Positions 23,688 through 37,671 of a stretch of DNA of 64,000 nucleotides are shown one piece after another (the stretch's first letter is position 1; the number at the start of each line of letters is the position of its first letter). The stretch is from positions 3,472,001 to 3,536,000 of the forward strand of contig CADCSX010000002.1 of the NCBI GenBank assembly GCA_902805475.1. Direction: 5' to 3'. A program made the position numbers and the translations under genes. The notes beneath the pieces were generated by a model, which made no database searches, was not told where the DNA came from, and saw only the letters and a program-made list of their open reading frames with translations. The stretch comes from Entonaema liquescens. Lineage: Eukaryota > Ascomycota > Sordariomycetes > Xylariales > Xylariaceae.

Positions 23688-26131
23688 TTACATTACGCTG
23701 CAGGATTTGGCATCGAAACCATAAGATTGTTGACACTGCTCCAGGTATCCGGCTTCCTCGGCCGTGCCGGTTAAAGTGTTGTGTGGCCGTATCAAACCCG
23801 ATACTTTAAGGCTCTGCTTGCCCTCACCGTGCCACCACCGAAGTTTTTGGATCCAGGAACGTTCATCATCGTCGGTGCTGATCTCCCATTTACCTGAACT
23901 GACAACCACCGTGCATTGCTCCTTAGGAAAATGATAGTCAGGTAGGAACACCGTTGTGGGAAAGTCAGAGGGCGCGCTTTTTGCATCGATATTCAGCGTA
24001 AACTCGCAGTTCTTCAAATCAAATACGTAGTTCACTATTGGCCCGTTTGTAAATATTGGTGCAGGTCGAACATACGCCTCTGCAGCACGGTACCCAGGCG
24101 CATTGGTCAATTCGGGATTCGGGCTGGGTGGTGAAGATGATATCGAAGGATTCGTCAAGGTACGCTTTAAGTTTCCAGGTGTAACCGAAGTCTCATCCTC
24201 TACTTCTGTCCTACTACTAGTGGTGGCCGTTTTCAATAGACTAGACGTTGATTGGTTTGGGTCAGGTGTTCGAGGTACAGAAGAAACTGGCAAGGTCTGG
24301 TCATCAACGGAAAAAATGGATAAGTCTTCTCCATTCCACTGGTCTCCCCGCTGGTGATCATTCTAAGTGGCAGGTTAGTAACAAGCCGATATTGATTAGT
24401 TGAAAATCCGAAGTCTTACCGTAGCCGAATATAGCCATAATGTATAACCTTCCATCGCCGCGCCTTCTACAGCAAAGTGGTTCGCATCCATGGCTGCAGA
24501 CTGGCTCGAGTAATCGCCAGTCTTGTACGCATATTTGTCGTCCATGTCATAAGGAATACCAAATTCGGTTAGAATGCATGGATGATTACCCATATAGTCT
24601 AAGCCTTCTTGTCTCATGGCTGCTAGTTGGTCTTTAAAGCAATTTCGAATTGCTGTCTCCCCGATTTTGATAGCGAAAGCTGGGTGCCAGTAACGACCGC
24701 GAAGAACACCTAGAACATCGACGTTCCACGTCCGGTTCCATTTTTTAGTCATGAGAGTGATACCGTCGTAGTAGTGCGGTGCGTAAACCATTCTTGGGTC
24801 GTCATCTGCTGTACCCTTGATACTCGGCGGTAACTCTAAGGTTGGAGGTTGACATAGCATGATCGCATCCGTGTGAATTGCTCGGATAGCGTCCCGGTAT
24901 TTCCGATAGAACTCCATAAAGTAGGTGTTTGTAAAAGTATGATAGTCAAGTTTGTCGCCGTTAGTCGGGTGTTTCTCAAAGTAGTTCTTTTGCAATAATA
25001 CGTCTTGAGAGGGATCCCATACTCCGTGCTGAGCCCAAAGACATTCGCCCAGTTTCCAGTTGGGATCCCTTTTCCAACCGTATCGGGTGTCATCATAATC
25101 TTCTGGTAACCAAGCCATCTCGCCGTGAGGATCAATCAGAGCACGCCCAACCTTGTATGGGCCCATACCTCCCATATCCCACGTATCAACTTCGCACGCT
25201 CGTCCAGATCCCGTCAAAATTGCTTGCCAAAATGTTGGAGATGTGCCTTTTTTGAGGTTCTGCTCGCTCGGAATGACACTCAAGTCAACGTGCCCAATCA
25301 AGCCCCTGTTCGGCTCGTTTAGAGTCTCCCATCCGAAGATAACGTCGTTCTCTATACCGCCAGCTTCATGTATACGTTTCGCAAGATGTTCACAAGCACG
25401 TATGAAGTGATCTTGTAGGTAATCTTGAATATTTATACCGTCTATTATGCATTTGGGGGCGAAATCGCGACCGGCGAAAAAGAGTGTAAATATCGTCGCT
25501 GCGGCAAGTCGGACGTAGTTGGTCGACCAAATCATCTTAGGAAACTTCTCGGGCTCGGGATATGTATTGTGAACTATGGCAGCTTCGGTAGCGGCGAAGC
25601 TCTGGGGGTTTAACCCACAGGCGTAAACTGTCCACATGGGAGCACCAGATCCGCCACAATACCTCGACCACTAATCAATTGCAGAAGTCAGTAACATAGA
25701 CACCTGAGTTTCGTAAGGGGGGTGAGGGAGATTGAGTAACATACCACGTCCTGGTGAGGGTCCATGAATATGTAGAAACCATATTCCTTAGCAGCTCGTA
25801 AGACGTCAATCGTGTGTTGAATCCAAACTTCATCATACCGCCCAGGACCAGCTGCCTCGATAGCTTCCCATGTGAATACGTAACGAATGGTATTATACCC
25901 GAACCGCTTCAGTCGAGAAAAATGGATATGCGCATCTTCTTTCCGGAATGGACGGCTATGGAACTTCACATTATCGCCATCAAAGAAGTCTTGGGCAACA
26001 TGCGAGGGTACGTCGGGTTCGCTAGGAAGCTTGGCATCGCCTGCGACATTGATGCCTCTTAACAAGACGTGTCTCCCATGCGCATCTTGAAAATGGCCGT
26101 CTTCGATAACTAGACGTAGAGAAGAAGCCAT
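23688..26131 (-). CDS. EGH1: GH5 steryl-beta-glucosidase (EGH1/EGCrP2 type)
   Basis: Three exons (25745-26131, 24420-25670, 23688-24362) with two introns of 74 and 57 nt give 770 residues, close to yeast Egh1 (764). The N-terminus (EDGHFQDAHGRHVLLRGINV) is typical of this GH5 clade, with no signal peptide. The acid/base Glu is in WETLNEPNRG (about 248), the nucleophile Glu in ILTEFGIPYD (about 498), and DPHQDV and GGSGAP are conserved substrate-cleft segments. A Ser/Pro-rich linker leads to a C-terminal beta-sandwich-like region ending with a Cys-rich tail (KSCSVM), which could be lipidated. Family members hydrolyse ergosteryl-beta-glucoside and glucosylceramide intracellularly. ATG 26131 is preferred over in-frame ATGs further upstream because homology begins there. 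Confidence 0.92.
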
Positions 26132-27111
26132 GAAGAAGAAAGTTAAAAGGTGGTAAAGTAAGGTGTAAGGTATTACTCGGCCAAACACGAACAAGTGTTT
26201 ACCTAAAAAGTTGTCTACCTGAGAAGTAGACAAGGCTCGGAAAGGAAAACGATCAAAGCCACGCTATTGGGGATGGAGAACCAATGACGTCTGTATAAAC
26301 ACTTAACGTCAAATGATTCGGAGCTTTCGGGGAGGTGACAATTGTGTACAAAGGTGTTAAAGCTGATATATGATATCTAGGCTTTACCCAATCTTTATCG
26401 ATTTCGACAACGAAATATTGGGATTATATCAGGATTAAGTTATCAAAACAAAACAAAATAGAAGGTAAGTAGAAGTAGAAGTAGAAGTAGAAGTAGAAGT
26501 AGAAGTAGATAATATCACCACGAAAGAAAAGTTAGGAAACGAAGAGGTTTTATAATGGTAACGAATATTAAATTCAAACCTATTAAACATACATCTAATA
26601 CTCAGTGGCTCCCGAATGCCCGAATGTCAGATGGTAAAACAACGGCTGATCTAATGTATGGGAATAGTTGGTTGGACAAGAGAAGACGGAAATGATCGTT
26701 CTTGGTACCTATGCACAAGGTAGAAGTTAGCTATCCACAAGCTGTCCGATGCAGGACGAATAGGCAATGTGACGTCTTACCAACTTTAGCTTTTCCCCTA
26801 GCGTAAACCCCGACATTCTACCGACATTTACCTGCAGATGGGATTTAGAGGCAAAGGACAAGGACAAGGGACTTCAGCTTGACCAGGCAACCTGGCTGAC
26901 CCGTAGTTTTGCCGTGACCCATTTTTACGGACGCTATCAGGTACCTAAAGCCCGAAACACAATTGTTCAACAGCCTTTAGGCCAATACCAACCAAAAAAT
27001 CAAAATCAAAATCAAAATCAATGATGAAATGCCCGATGCACCTACGTAAATTCTACATCCCCAATTATTCCAAGACATGAAACTCACCATCCCCGGTACA
27101 CCCTCTCTAAG
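26132..27111. other. Divergent promoter region of EGH1 and SKI3
   Basis: About 980 bp. It contains two microsatellites (26468-26510 and 26995-27021). No open frame of interest was seen. Confidence 0.5.
26468..26510. repeat. AGTAGA hexanucleotide microsatellite
   Basis: About seven perfect tandem copies of AGTAGA in the EGH1/SKI3 intergenic region. A shorter (AAAATC)x4 run lies at 26995-27021, about 90 bp upstream of the SKI3 start codon. Confidence 0.85.
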
Positions 27112-30100
27112 ATGGCGAGCATCAAGGCCTCACTGAAGGCTATTAACGATGCTATTCGTCAACAGAAATGGGACGATGCCATATCACAAGCTGAAAATGT
27201 TATTGGTAGAGATGCAAAGTCTTACCAAGCGTATGTAGCTCCCTCCGGCCAAGCACTTCCCATACTACAATAGCTACAAGAGTCTAACACTCATACTAGG
27301 TATGTGTTCAAGGCGTTTGCCTTAGATAAGAAGAATCAGCAAGATTTAGCTGAAGAGGCGTACAAGACAGCCATTAGCATCCGATCCGATGCTCAAGCAT
27401 GGCAAGGCCTAATCAAGCTTTACGAGAAGCAAGGCCCCAAAGCTATCCCAAAATACCAACAGGCTGCTCTTAAGCTTGCTGAAATCTTCAGGGATACCAA
27501 TGAGATGTACAAGTGCCAAGATGTCGTTGACAAGTTCATTGACTTCGCACGTACCCGTGGTGACCGGGCTCAATACACCCAAGCCCTTCGTCTAATACTA
27601 CCTAATAGTCCCATCTATCCCGCTCTCGAGGGCCGTGTCCCTCACCCCGCCAAGACTTACGAAACGATAGCCCAGATTCTAGAGGTTGACGAGAAGAAAC
27701 GCATCAATACACTGATTGGCGAACGCCGCACCAGATTAGGCGCTAAAATCAGCGAGGTCACCGCCGAGGTCAATCGCGAAGTCTTATGCCAGAGCGAGCT
27801 GGGCGAAATCTACGAGCAACTTATCCTATGGACTCAAGACGACGACATCAGGCGCCAATATGAGGAGAAGCTGCTTCAGTTTCGATATGACCGCCTTCTG
27901 GTTACTCCGCCTCCCAACAAAGCCGATGAGCTCCAGGTAGTCCAGAAGCTAGCAAACGACATGGTCATCATCAAGCACCCTTTCAAACTTGCCTGGGATA
28001 TCGCAATTGAGTGGCAAGACCATAAAGAGATCAAGGATTGGGACGTCAACGTGCTCAATGAATACTGTTCCTTTTTCCCTAATAGTGACCTTTATCGTGT
28101 CTTGACCGGGTTCATGACAAGCGACATATCGCCTTTCCCGAAAAAAGAGTCAGAGGCTCCAGCACCTGCGCCTACATCTGGAGCGGATGACGAAAGCGAA
28201 GACGATGAAGACGGCGGTGCACCAACGTCGGTGGTCCCATACACTGATGAGGATAGACTGTTAATGATGACAGAGGGAATCTCAACTACCAACTCTTTAC
28301 TGGCTCATAGATTAATGGGAGAGTACTACCAGCACTTGGAAGAACACGAAAGCAACGTCGAGCTTATGAGGAAGGCTATGAAAATAATGGTTGCAGAAAC
28401 TGAAAGGACAGGGAAAATATTCGCAAACGCTAATCAATCGTTCATGCTCTATTTAGGCACTGCGTTAGTATTTTATCAGTCCCCGAGAAATCATGGCGAA
28501 GCAAAGTTCCTCTTCGACAAGGTACTTGAAATAGATCCTACGTCAACTCCTGCTATGATTGGCGTTGGTCTAATCTACGAAGAAGAGGAGGAGTTTGATC
28601 GAGCGATCGAGTTCTTGGAGCGAGCCCTCAAGGGCGATAGTACCAATCTTCGCGTACGTGCGGAGGTTGGTTGGCTATTTTCATTGAAGGGTGATTATAC
28701 ACGTGGCAAAGCTGAACTCGAGGCACTCTTACCACTCATGATACGCACTCCAGTTTCCAAAGATTTGTTGGCCCAGACACAGTATCGATTGGGCTGCTGC
28801 ATATGGAATCTTGATCCTTCAAAAACTGCCAGAAAGAGCCGGACCGGTGCGTATGCGTACTTTTTAGACGCATTGAAGAGTAACTTTAGTTTTGCGCCAG
28901 CATACAGCAGCCTCGGTATCTACTATGCAGATTACGCAAAAGATAAGAAGAGGGCTCGTAGATGCTTTCTCAAAGCTGTAGAGCTTTCTTCAGCAGAAGT
29001 CGAGTCTGCTGAGAGATTAGCACGGTCGTTTGCCGACGATGGGGACTGGGATCGGGTGGAATTAGTAGCGCAAAGAGTAGTAGATTCGGGTAGGGTCAGA
29101 CCACCTCCTGGGTCGAAGAAAAAGGGAATCAGCTGGCCTCTTTCTGCGCTAGGGGTGGCGGAACTGAACAAGCAAGATTATGCCAAGGCCATCGTCTCAT
29201 TTCAGCAAGCTTTACGGATAGCTCCCGAAGATTACCATTCGTGGGTCGGTCTAGGGGAAAGTTATCACAATTCCGGGCGATACATCGCCGCAACGAAAGC
29301 AATCCAGGCAGCCCAAAAGCTCGAGGAGCAGATGGATACTAGCAAGATCGGCGACACTTGGTTTACAAAGTACATGTTGGCGAACGTCAAGCGCGAGCTT
29401 GGTGAATTCGATGAAGCCATCGCTCTATACCGCGGGGTCATTTCAACCCGACCGGATGAGGAAGGCGTTGCCATAGCTATGATGCAGACTATGGTTGAAA
29501 ACGCATTAGACTGCGTGGAGAAAGGCGTATTCGGTAAATCGATCGAGTTGGCAACCGATACCCTATCTTTCGCGCTCACAGTACCCACTAAGATCACTAA
29601 CACATTCAATTTTTGGAAGGCTGTGGGCGATTCGTGCTCCTTATTTTCTTCTGTCCAGAGCCGCTTACACGACTTTCCCACCGATAATCTTCGGAAGCTA
29701 CTTGACCTAGGTACCGAAGACAAGTCTGCGTATGCGGTACTAGAAGATGTTGATAGCGTAGGCAAAGAAGTTATTTTTGCTGAAGGCATCTTTCCAGACG
29801 ACGAGCAGCTTGGAGTGGATCTTACGCGATGTTTACATGCCACGATTTTGGCGCACAAGCGAGCAATTCACGAGTCGGCGAACGACATCCACGCTCAAGC
29901 TGTTGCGTATTACAACTTAGGCTGGGCAGAAAACCGTGCCCACCTTTGCCTCCCTTCGCAGGTTCGAGTTCAGTCAAGCAGATACCAGAAAGCTGCCATC
30001 CGGTGCTTTAAACGTGCTATAGAGCTGGAAGCTGGGAATCCAGAATTTTGGAACTCGCTAGGTGTTGTTACTAGTGAGATAAATCCATCTGTGGCGCAGC

Positions 30101-31434
30101 ATGCGTTTGTCCGGAGCTTGTTTCTCAACGAAAGAAGCGCACATGCATGGTCGAATCTTGGTGCTTTGGCACTTCTCCAGAATGATATTCAGCTCGCCAA
30201 TGAGGCTTTCACGCGAGCACAGTCCAATGATCCCGATTACGCTCACGCCTGGCTAGGTCAAGGTTTCGTTGCTCTTCTCTACGGTGACGCCAAAGAAGCT
30301 CGTGGCTTGTTCACCCATGCAATGGATATCTCAGAATCATCCTCGTTACTAACCAGACGCCTATACCCAACGTCTTTATTCGATTATATACTCACGAATC
30401 CATCCGATTTGGACGTTTCGTCTCTCATCCAGCCACTGTTTGCGCTCGCTCAACTACGTCGCCTCAATCCTCAAGATCTTACCTATCAGCATCTGTCAAC
30501 TCTATATCAGGAGCGAACAAATGACAGTCTTAGAGCAATTGACACTCTCGAGAAGGCATGTGAACAATTAGAAGCGAGCTATGAAGCTACTGAGTCCGCA
30601 GAGTCACTTGCTCAGTTTGCCCTAGCCAAAACGGATCTGGCTCGATCATATCTCTCCGCTGCTCGATACGCAGAAGCTATTGACTGCGGAGAAATGGCGT
30701 TACAATTGAGCAGCGATGATTCTGCAAACGAACTAACAGCCGAGCAACGCAAACAGGCCAGGTTATCAGCACACTTGACAGTCGGTTTAGCAGAGTATTT
30801 CTCCAAGAACATAGATGCAGCTGTGTCGTATTTTGAAACCGCACTAAGTGAATCCAACGGCAACCCGGATGCGGTTTGCGTCCTAGCTCAAATGCTATGG
30901 GCTACCGGTACAGATGAGGCTCGAGAAAGGGCCCGCACGATTCTATTCGATGTGATCGAGAAGGACCTAAGCCATGTACAGTCCGTGCTCCTTCTCGGCA
31001 TCATAGCATTACTCGATGAAGATGAGGAGTCTCTAGACGCTGTTGTATCGGAGCTTCAGACGCTCCGTACCAGTGATAAAGTCACAGATGCAGAGCATGC
31101 CCAGATTGGAGAAGTTTTCCGCGCCGTGGCCGCCCTATCGGAGAACAGCACAGAGGACGACGTCCTTACTCAGCTTCAAAACGACGTTATGTTATATCCG
31201 CATCTCCCACACGGATGGTCGAGATTGGCCGAGGTTAGCGGGGAGGAATATCCAGCAGATATGGCCCTGAACGTGGCCCTGAAGGCTATACCGCCGAGGG
31301 GAGAACTAGGTGCCGTGGATCTTGCTGAGGCGTATGCAGGAACTGGCAAGGTCGCCGATGCACAGATAGCGATCTTCGTCGCTCCTTGGAACAGCAGTGG
31401 TTGGGAGTCTCTAGGTAGTGCAGTTGCCTCCTGA
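27112..31434 (+). CDS. SKI3: Superkiller protein 3, TPR scaffold of the Ski complex
   Basis: Exon 1 (27112-27230) starts MASIKASLKAINDAI; a 69 nt intron (27231-27299) is followed by a 4.1 kb exon. The 1417-residue product is almost entirely tetratricopeptide repeats; clear units include SAHAWSNLGALALLQNDIQL and NPDAVCVLAQMLWATGT. An acidic loop (DDESEDDEDGG) lies near residue 335. Length and repeat architecture fit Ski3/TTC37. In yeast, Ski3 scaffolds the Ski2 helicase and two Ski8 WD proteins; the complex threads mRNA into the cytoplasmic exosome for 3'-5' decay. The frame is intact throughout, making this a useful control against the frameshifts seen elsewhere. Confidence 0.92.
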
Positions 31435-32528
31435 TTCACTGCACTTGTGACTGTCGGTATGTTACAGAAACCCCTTTAGCCTCATATTTCGTTTTCTTGC
31501 TGTTATGATGATATCTATGTCAAAAATATGTTTCAAGACGGGGCTGAGATCTTCATTGATGCATAACTATCCTATCTGATGCAGCTTACTGTTCTCAATT
31601 TGTCTTTTCAACCCTCTGTATCTATCAAGCAAGAAGCTGACCCGGTACGTTTAGGTCCATTATCATGACCCTATTCGCTCTTCAAATGGCGATAACATCT
31701 ATTAGCATCTTCCTATTGAAGATGCGTTACCAAATAATGTATGAAATCAGAAGGAATGAGTCATGACCAGTCGCTTGACTTATGCATTCAATGAGCCTCT
31801 ACATCTTCGCATAAGCCATAGGCATTCTCGCTATTAGCAATAGAGGTTAGCAATATGGTAGACTGCAAGTCTCACGAAGTTCGGCCCATATTTGGCACCA
31901 CTAGCACGTAACTCAATCGTGCTATCAGATAGTCCTGTAAAAAGGAAGCCTAAGATCACAATCCAATCAATGAAGAAACTGCGTAACGACTTGTCCCATG
32001 GCTTTGGTATATGCTGAGTAGATAGTAGCTTTATTAAGCTTTATCGCAATTCACAGCGGTATGACGAAATGCATCAAACTCCATTAAATTTCCCTAGTAC
32101 TTTTGGTATTTAGCCTGTCCAGCCAACCGCACCCTATTTACAAGAGTGCTAGGAGAAAAAACATGACCAAGACTACCTAGGTTACCTGACGCATAAACCA
32201 CCGGTGGTATCTCAAGAAACCGAGCGAGAAGACCACACTATCAGAACTCGCGTTCCGTCGACGCCGTATGTTGCCTATCTGCGGAAATATCCATCGCAAA
32301 CGCGTCCGCGTCCACCGGTTTTAGTGACTGGCAGAACACTTCTGACCAGGCTCCTATTTTCCTCCAATAAACCCCTTCGTCCGCCCCTAAGGCAACACAG
32401 ACGTGATAAGGCGACGAGTAGAGTCTACCAATAAATCCACCGTTTCGCAATCGCGAGCCTGGAAGCGTGACAGAATGTCCAGATATAAGCCCAAAAATAC
32501 AGGCTATGCAAATCCAGCACTCCCCAAC
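31435..32528. other. Intergenic region between convergent SKI3 and RPA34
   Basis: About 1.1 kb. Short frames (32204-32434, 32241-32450) show no motif. Nothing else is recognised. Confidence 0.5.
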
Positions 32529-34248
32529 TCAGCGGTTCATGCTAAAAACTTTGGGTACAGGGACCGGAGTTTGTTTCGTCGGCTGCACTGAGTACTTCGA
32601 TTTCTCTTTCTTGGCCTTCTTGTTGCTGGGGGTACCGTTTGGCGTCGAAGCTACCTGTGCTGTTGCCTGGGATGAGGCGGGCGCTTCCTTATTGGAGCTA
32701 GAGGCTTTGGGAGTAGACTTGGAAGTCTTTGGTCTCTTTGCAGACTTCTCTTGAGATTGAGAAGTCTGAACCGGCTTTGGTTTACCTTCACTCCCGGGTT
32801 CCTTTCGCTTCAGATTTCCATTGGTGGCCTCCGGCTTCTTGGATTTCTTTGACTTGGTTGGGACAGGCGATACTGTCGACTCTTCGTCCGAGTCACTCTC
32901 CGACTCGCTCTCCGATTCAGATGAAGAAACAGCTCGTGTAGCGGGTGCAGGGCGAGATTCCATGGATCGTACCTGCGGGGTTGAGTTAGGAACACCAATA
33001 GGTGTGAAGCGTGGTCTTAGACCCTGTGGCTGTTCTCGAATAGCCTTTGGTATTGGTGCATAATCCTCGGTGGCAGTAGCACTAACAGTACCACCAGGTC
33101 CGAACTTAGCTATGCGGCGGAGGTGCACAGTTGAATCGATTCCACGGTTCACTTCTACTTGTTAATTTACCGTCTTAAATTGGAAGATGGGATGTAACTT
33201 ACGAGAAGTGTAGTTATCCCCCCCCTGTGAAGGGATAAGCAATTGGATCTGTGTGTTAGTGGCGTGAGCCTCAAGATCTAAACCATAATCGTCGCCCTTA
33301 TGATTGAGTAATGCTTCACCGGTAGTTGCCTTAGACAGGTCGATTTCCATGTCCTTGAGCACAGTAATTGGTAATGATGCTGGTGCTGTGAAATACCACA
33401 CCTGCTTTCCCTCCAGATTGGCCTTACTAAAAAACTCCGTGACTTCTTTGGCAGGATTATCAGACGAAGCTTTGCGAAGCACAAAGTTGGAGGTGTTCAT
33501 CCATCCAGGACGAGAACTAGTATAGTCGCATTAGCATATAATCGACCGAGATAAGTACTGAGATTCCATAGTGCTCACACTTGAGAAGAAGCGCTGCCAT
33601 TGACTTTAGAAATAGCCGCCTCGCCGCTATCTATCTCCATGCCATTCGCCTCCTCGCTATCATCATCTGAACTGCTTTCGCTAGCCTCGTCGCTGGAAGA
33701 TTCCACCTCGGCAGCTTGTTTTGCCTTAGGTTCCTCATTATTACTCTCGCTCTCTGAAGTGCTCTCATCTTCATCCTCATTTTTATTTCCTCCTTTTATA
33801 ACACCGTTCTTAGCGGGGCTGTCGCTAGAATCCGAACTCTGAGAATCGGAATCAGATTCGGATTCGGAATCGTCAGGGCTCGTAGAAGCTGCTGCTTTGA
33901 CAGGTGTTTTAGAAGATGATGCGCCTGTATTCGGCGCAGCTTTCACAGGTTCCGACTTGGTAGCGTTCACTTTTGGTTCAGGGGCCTTGCGCTTGGTTGC
34001 TTGCTTTGCAGCGTACTTGCTCTTAGCAGCCTCAAGATCGGAATCGCTATCGCTTCCATTTCGGTCGCTGTCATCGGAGCTGCTGGTGTCACTGTCGTCA
34101 GAGCTGCTAGTATCTTTGGCTAACTTTTGGCTTTTTGTAGTTGAGTAGATCCCAGGGGATTGACTTTAGATGCGGTTTTCTTGTCGCGAACGGTTGAAGC
34201 CATGTCACTAAGTGATCCCATCGGGATACGAGGGCGGTGCTTTGCCAT
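32529..34248 (-). CDS. RPA34: DNA-directed RNA polymerase I subunit RPA34 (A34.5/PAF49), one apparent frameshift
   Basis: Three exons (about 33579-34248, 33203-33516, 32529-33154) encode roughly 536 residues. The N-terminal half is a highly charged Ser/Asp/Glu-rich tract. The middle holds the family core: FFSKANLEGKQVWYFTAPAS, LPITVLKDMEIDL, then HLRRIAKFGPGG. The C-terminus is Lys/Ser-rich with KKSKK and KKAKKEK, consistent with nucleolar targeting. A34.5 dimerises with A49 as a TFIIF-like module of Pol I. The reading frame changes by one base at a TTT run (plus strand, 34165-34167) about 28 codons after the start, where a stop otherwise follows. The next splice phase is restored only if one base is missing. 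RPA34 is conserved in fungi, so a sequencing error is the simplest explanation. Confidence 0.82.
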
Positions 34249-34888
34249 TGTGAATATGGGTGCCGAATAACGACCGCAAGCTGCGAGTGAAAACGAGTTC
34301 GGCTGTAGAATGCGATAAGAAAATGAAGCTCAAAATATATTCCTCGCGTCGAACGGTAAAGTCCTCGTCAGTTCAGTCAAGCCTGTCAAAAGCCTCTTTG
34401 AGAAAATTCGCCGAAAAAGCGCAAATCGAGGGCGTGGTGATGTTGGGAATATTAAAATGGTGAAGTATTATATGTAATGGATGAACTAATCTTCACGCTC
34501 TCCCGGCCTACAAATTTTTTGGAGAGCTTCTTGATGCTTAGACGCGGCGCGCTTCCTTATCAGGGGCCGGGGTGATGTGGGGGCAGCTGGTACGAAGGTA
34601 TCTAGGTACCACCTCGGAAAGCTAAGGCAGTCGGAAGGGAACTTCATAGATCCGTCTCACTTTCCACCTTTTGAAGATGTATGGATCTAGGTACCTACCT
34701 ATCTTGTCTATGTACCTAAGTACATCTCCAGTACCTGCATAAGCTCCACATTGAGATGTATGAGATAGACTTTTATTCACTTGGTGGAACTTCATCTTTT
34801 ATCTTGAACTCTTGAACCAACTATTAGCAAATCACTCTCTACCATGAAAACTTCATGTTGTTTAGGAACTTCGTAATTCCAAAATGAA
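34249..34888. other. Divergent promoter region of RPA34 and GRC3
   Basis: About 640 bp shared upstream region of two nucleolar ribosome-biogenesis genes. It has several TAGGTACC / CCTACCTA motifs between 34596 and 34740. The small open frame at 34260-34463 is not supported. Confidence 0.5.
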
Positions 34889-37369
34889 ATGGCTGCAAAC
34901 AAAAAGAGGAAATTAAGCATATCAGATCCTCCACAAGGTATGTCGTACACTACGTTGCTATGATCAATAATTCTTATAAAGTGAATGAAAACTCATATCT
35001 CATTAGCCATGAGCGCCTTCGCACTTCGGAAAAGGCTTCTCAGCCAGCAAATTGCTACTACAGCACCTAGTATAGACACAACTGATGAGGCTATATCAGT
35101 ACAAAAAGCATCAGATACATCTGAGAGCACTAGGACTCGAAGTTCAAAGAGAATAAGGAAAAAATTAGATGCTCAACCACCGCCTAGTGTTGATAATGAA
35201 CTCGGCACCAATACGAAAGGCATATTACCAGAAATTTTATCACCACCAACAGAAGACACTGTTGTGCCCAAGTCTCCTATAATCCCATCTAGAAGCCCGT
35301 CGCCTTCTATAGACGATGACGAAATCTTAGCAAAGCCGAGTAAGACATTACCGATTCAGCTCTCTAACTTTAAACCATCTAAAAGCAACTACCAAAAACG
35401 AAAAGATGGGAGAATTTCATTAAAACTGTCCGAAGGAGAGGTGTGTTTCCCTGTTCTTAATTTTAGGAAATTCGGGCTTATAGGTAGTAGCGCTTAGTGA
35501 TTCTCGGTAGCTATGGCATTCGCGTGACATCTGGCGAGATATCTATCAACGGCGCAACGCTGAGGGGCTCAGATAGGGTGCATTGGGTGGATGCACCACA
35601 TTGCCACGCATTGCCCGTCATTAGGTGCTCCGATAATGCGAGACTGGAACTACTTCCTCATCCAGTCGCCGTCGGTCTTAGAGATTTGGGGAGGCTTGCT
35701 CCTCAATTTAGGAAACTCTGGAATGAATCTGATACGCCGCCAAATAAGAACACCTCTTCGTCTAACCCAACGTTTATAATAGTAAGTATACCCTGAACTA
35801 TCTTTTAATACGTTATAAAGCTAACAGTACTCATAGCTATATACTTCAGCGGATGGCCCAAAGAAAACAATACTGCAAAACTTAGTATCCCCACCAGAAT
35901 GGAATAGAGAAATTGCCAAATTAGCCAATATCTTCTCCTCGAAGCCATGCTCATTTATGATTACTGGACCAAAATCTTCTGGAAAATCCACATTTGGCAA
36001 GTTACTTGCAAACCGACTTCTCACCGACCAGCCAAGCAGCACTAAACGCGGACCTCACCGTGGGGTGGTTGTGTTAGACCTTGATCCAGGACAGCCTGAA
36101 TATTGCGTCGCTGGGCAAGTCGCTCTTGTGTTTCTGAGTGAGCCAGTACTTAGTCCCTCATTCTGCCGCCCTCTTCCGTGCCCAGAAATCCAGATCATTC
36201 GGACTCATGCGTTGGCCTCCATATCTCCAGCTTCAGACCCCGAATTGTATCTTGAGGCTGCAATAGATCTCATGACCCATTATCGGAACGCTCTAGGACG
36301 CTATCCGCTTATCATAAACACCGCGGGATGGATCCAAGGGACAGGGCTTGACCTACTTACATCCCTCATCACCAATTTACGACCAAATGGAGTGTTGTAT
36401 ATGTCTGATTCCGGCCCAGTTGAGGTGGTAGAGATATTACAAGAATTTTGTAAAACTACTACCTTTTCTACACTTCCTTCCCAGGCTTCTCAGCTTAACT
36501 CAAGGACATCAGCACATCTCCGTTCGATGCAGACTATGTCATACTTCCATGCCGAGTCACAAAGCTCTGTTGCTGATGGACGCTGGATTCAATGGAATAG
36601 CAAGCCACTAACAACCATATCACCTTGGCAGATCAATTATACAGGTCCCAACAGAGGAATATTTGGGATCATGTGTTATGACTACCAAACTCCTATAGAT
36701 TTATTAGCTGATGCAATTAATGGTACGATTCTCGCTGTTGTGGGAGTCGAGAGTGTCCAGGCGTTCAGATGTTCCGAGGGAGATGCGACGTTGCCTAGCG
36801 ATACAACTTCCGATGCGATGGATATAGATAAGACTGACGAAGGGCCTCAGACGTCTATGGTGTCGTATTTCTCGGGTTTGGATGAAAACATTGTTATTAG
36901 GACACCTGAAGGTATCCCGTTCATTGAGACGGCGAGTGGGATTACCCTGGACCCAAAATATTCTCAGTCTCTTGGCTTGGCTCTTGTTCGCGGCATCGAA
37001 GTTGAGAATGGTGTGCTTCAACTTTTGACGCCCATACAAGTGGAGAGGATCGAAGAGATCATGTCAAGGGGGGGAGAAATCGTACTTGTTAGTGGCAAGT
37101 TTGATACGCCAAGTTGGGCTTATACTGAAGAGCTGTATTATCGGACCTATGAAGAGGAAGATGACGGAGAAGATGAGGACGAGACGATGGAGACTGAGGA
37201 CGCTACTGGTGATATCTCCCAGACCGATAATGATAATTCGACAGGGTCCACAGATTCAAGCTCAGTGCCGTGGATAGAGGTGCTGCATGGAAATCAGAAA
37301 CGTGGCGTCGGGTCAAAGGTATGGAGAGTAAGACGTGATCTAGGTCGCACCGGTAACGTCAACAATTAA
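34889..37369 (+). CDS. GRC3: Polynucleotide 5'-hydroxyl-kinase Grc3 (NOL9 family)
   Basis: Four exons: 34889-34937, 35007-35440, 35491-35781 and 35837-37369, with introns of 69, 50 and 55 nt. They give 768 residues with phase maintained throughout. The N-terminus is basic and Ser/Pro-rich with RSSKRIRKK. The N-domain has RLVILGSYGIRVTSGEI. The kinase domain carries a Walker A (TGPKSSGKST) and Walker B-like VVVLDLDPGQPE, then INTAGWIQGTGLDLL, the CLP1/Grc3 signature. An acidic stretch (EEEDDGEDEDE) precedes the conserved end. Grc3 with Las1 processes ITS2 of pre-rRNA and phosphorylates the resulting 5' end. It shares a bidirectional promoter with RPA34. The first exon was assigned because it supplies a Met start and correct splice phase. 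Confidence 0.92.
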
Positions 37370-37671
37370 GATAACTATATCGAGTTGTAAACTTGGATTT
37401 ACCTTTATACCAACCATCAAAGATTCCTGGTATTGGCTATGGGCATAATCTCACTATCGCATGGTGTTTTTGAAGCATGTAAGGGTCATCACCACTCGTA
37501 TCCATTCTCACGTCTCCTACAATATATATAAACTAGATCAAGACCAGACATAGAAAACCAACAGTATCACGCTTAGTCCTAGTATATACAGAGATACCAA
37601 AATACAAGATTTCTTGTAATAAGAATAAATACGAAAACTTTTGCACAAGTCGCAATAGAACACCAAGGTCA
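37370..37671. other. Convergent intergenic region GRC3/aguA
   Basis: About 300 bp of AT-rich DNA that must contain both 3' UTRs and terminators. Nothing specific is seen. Confidence 0.45.
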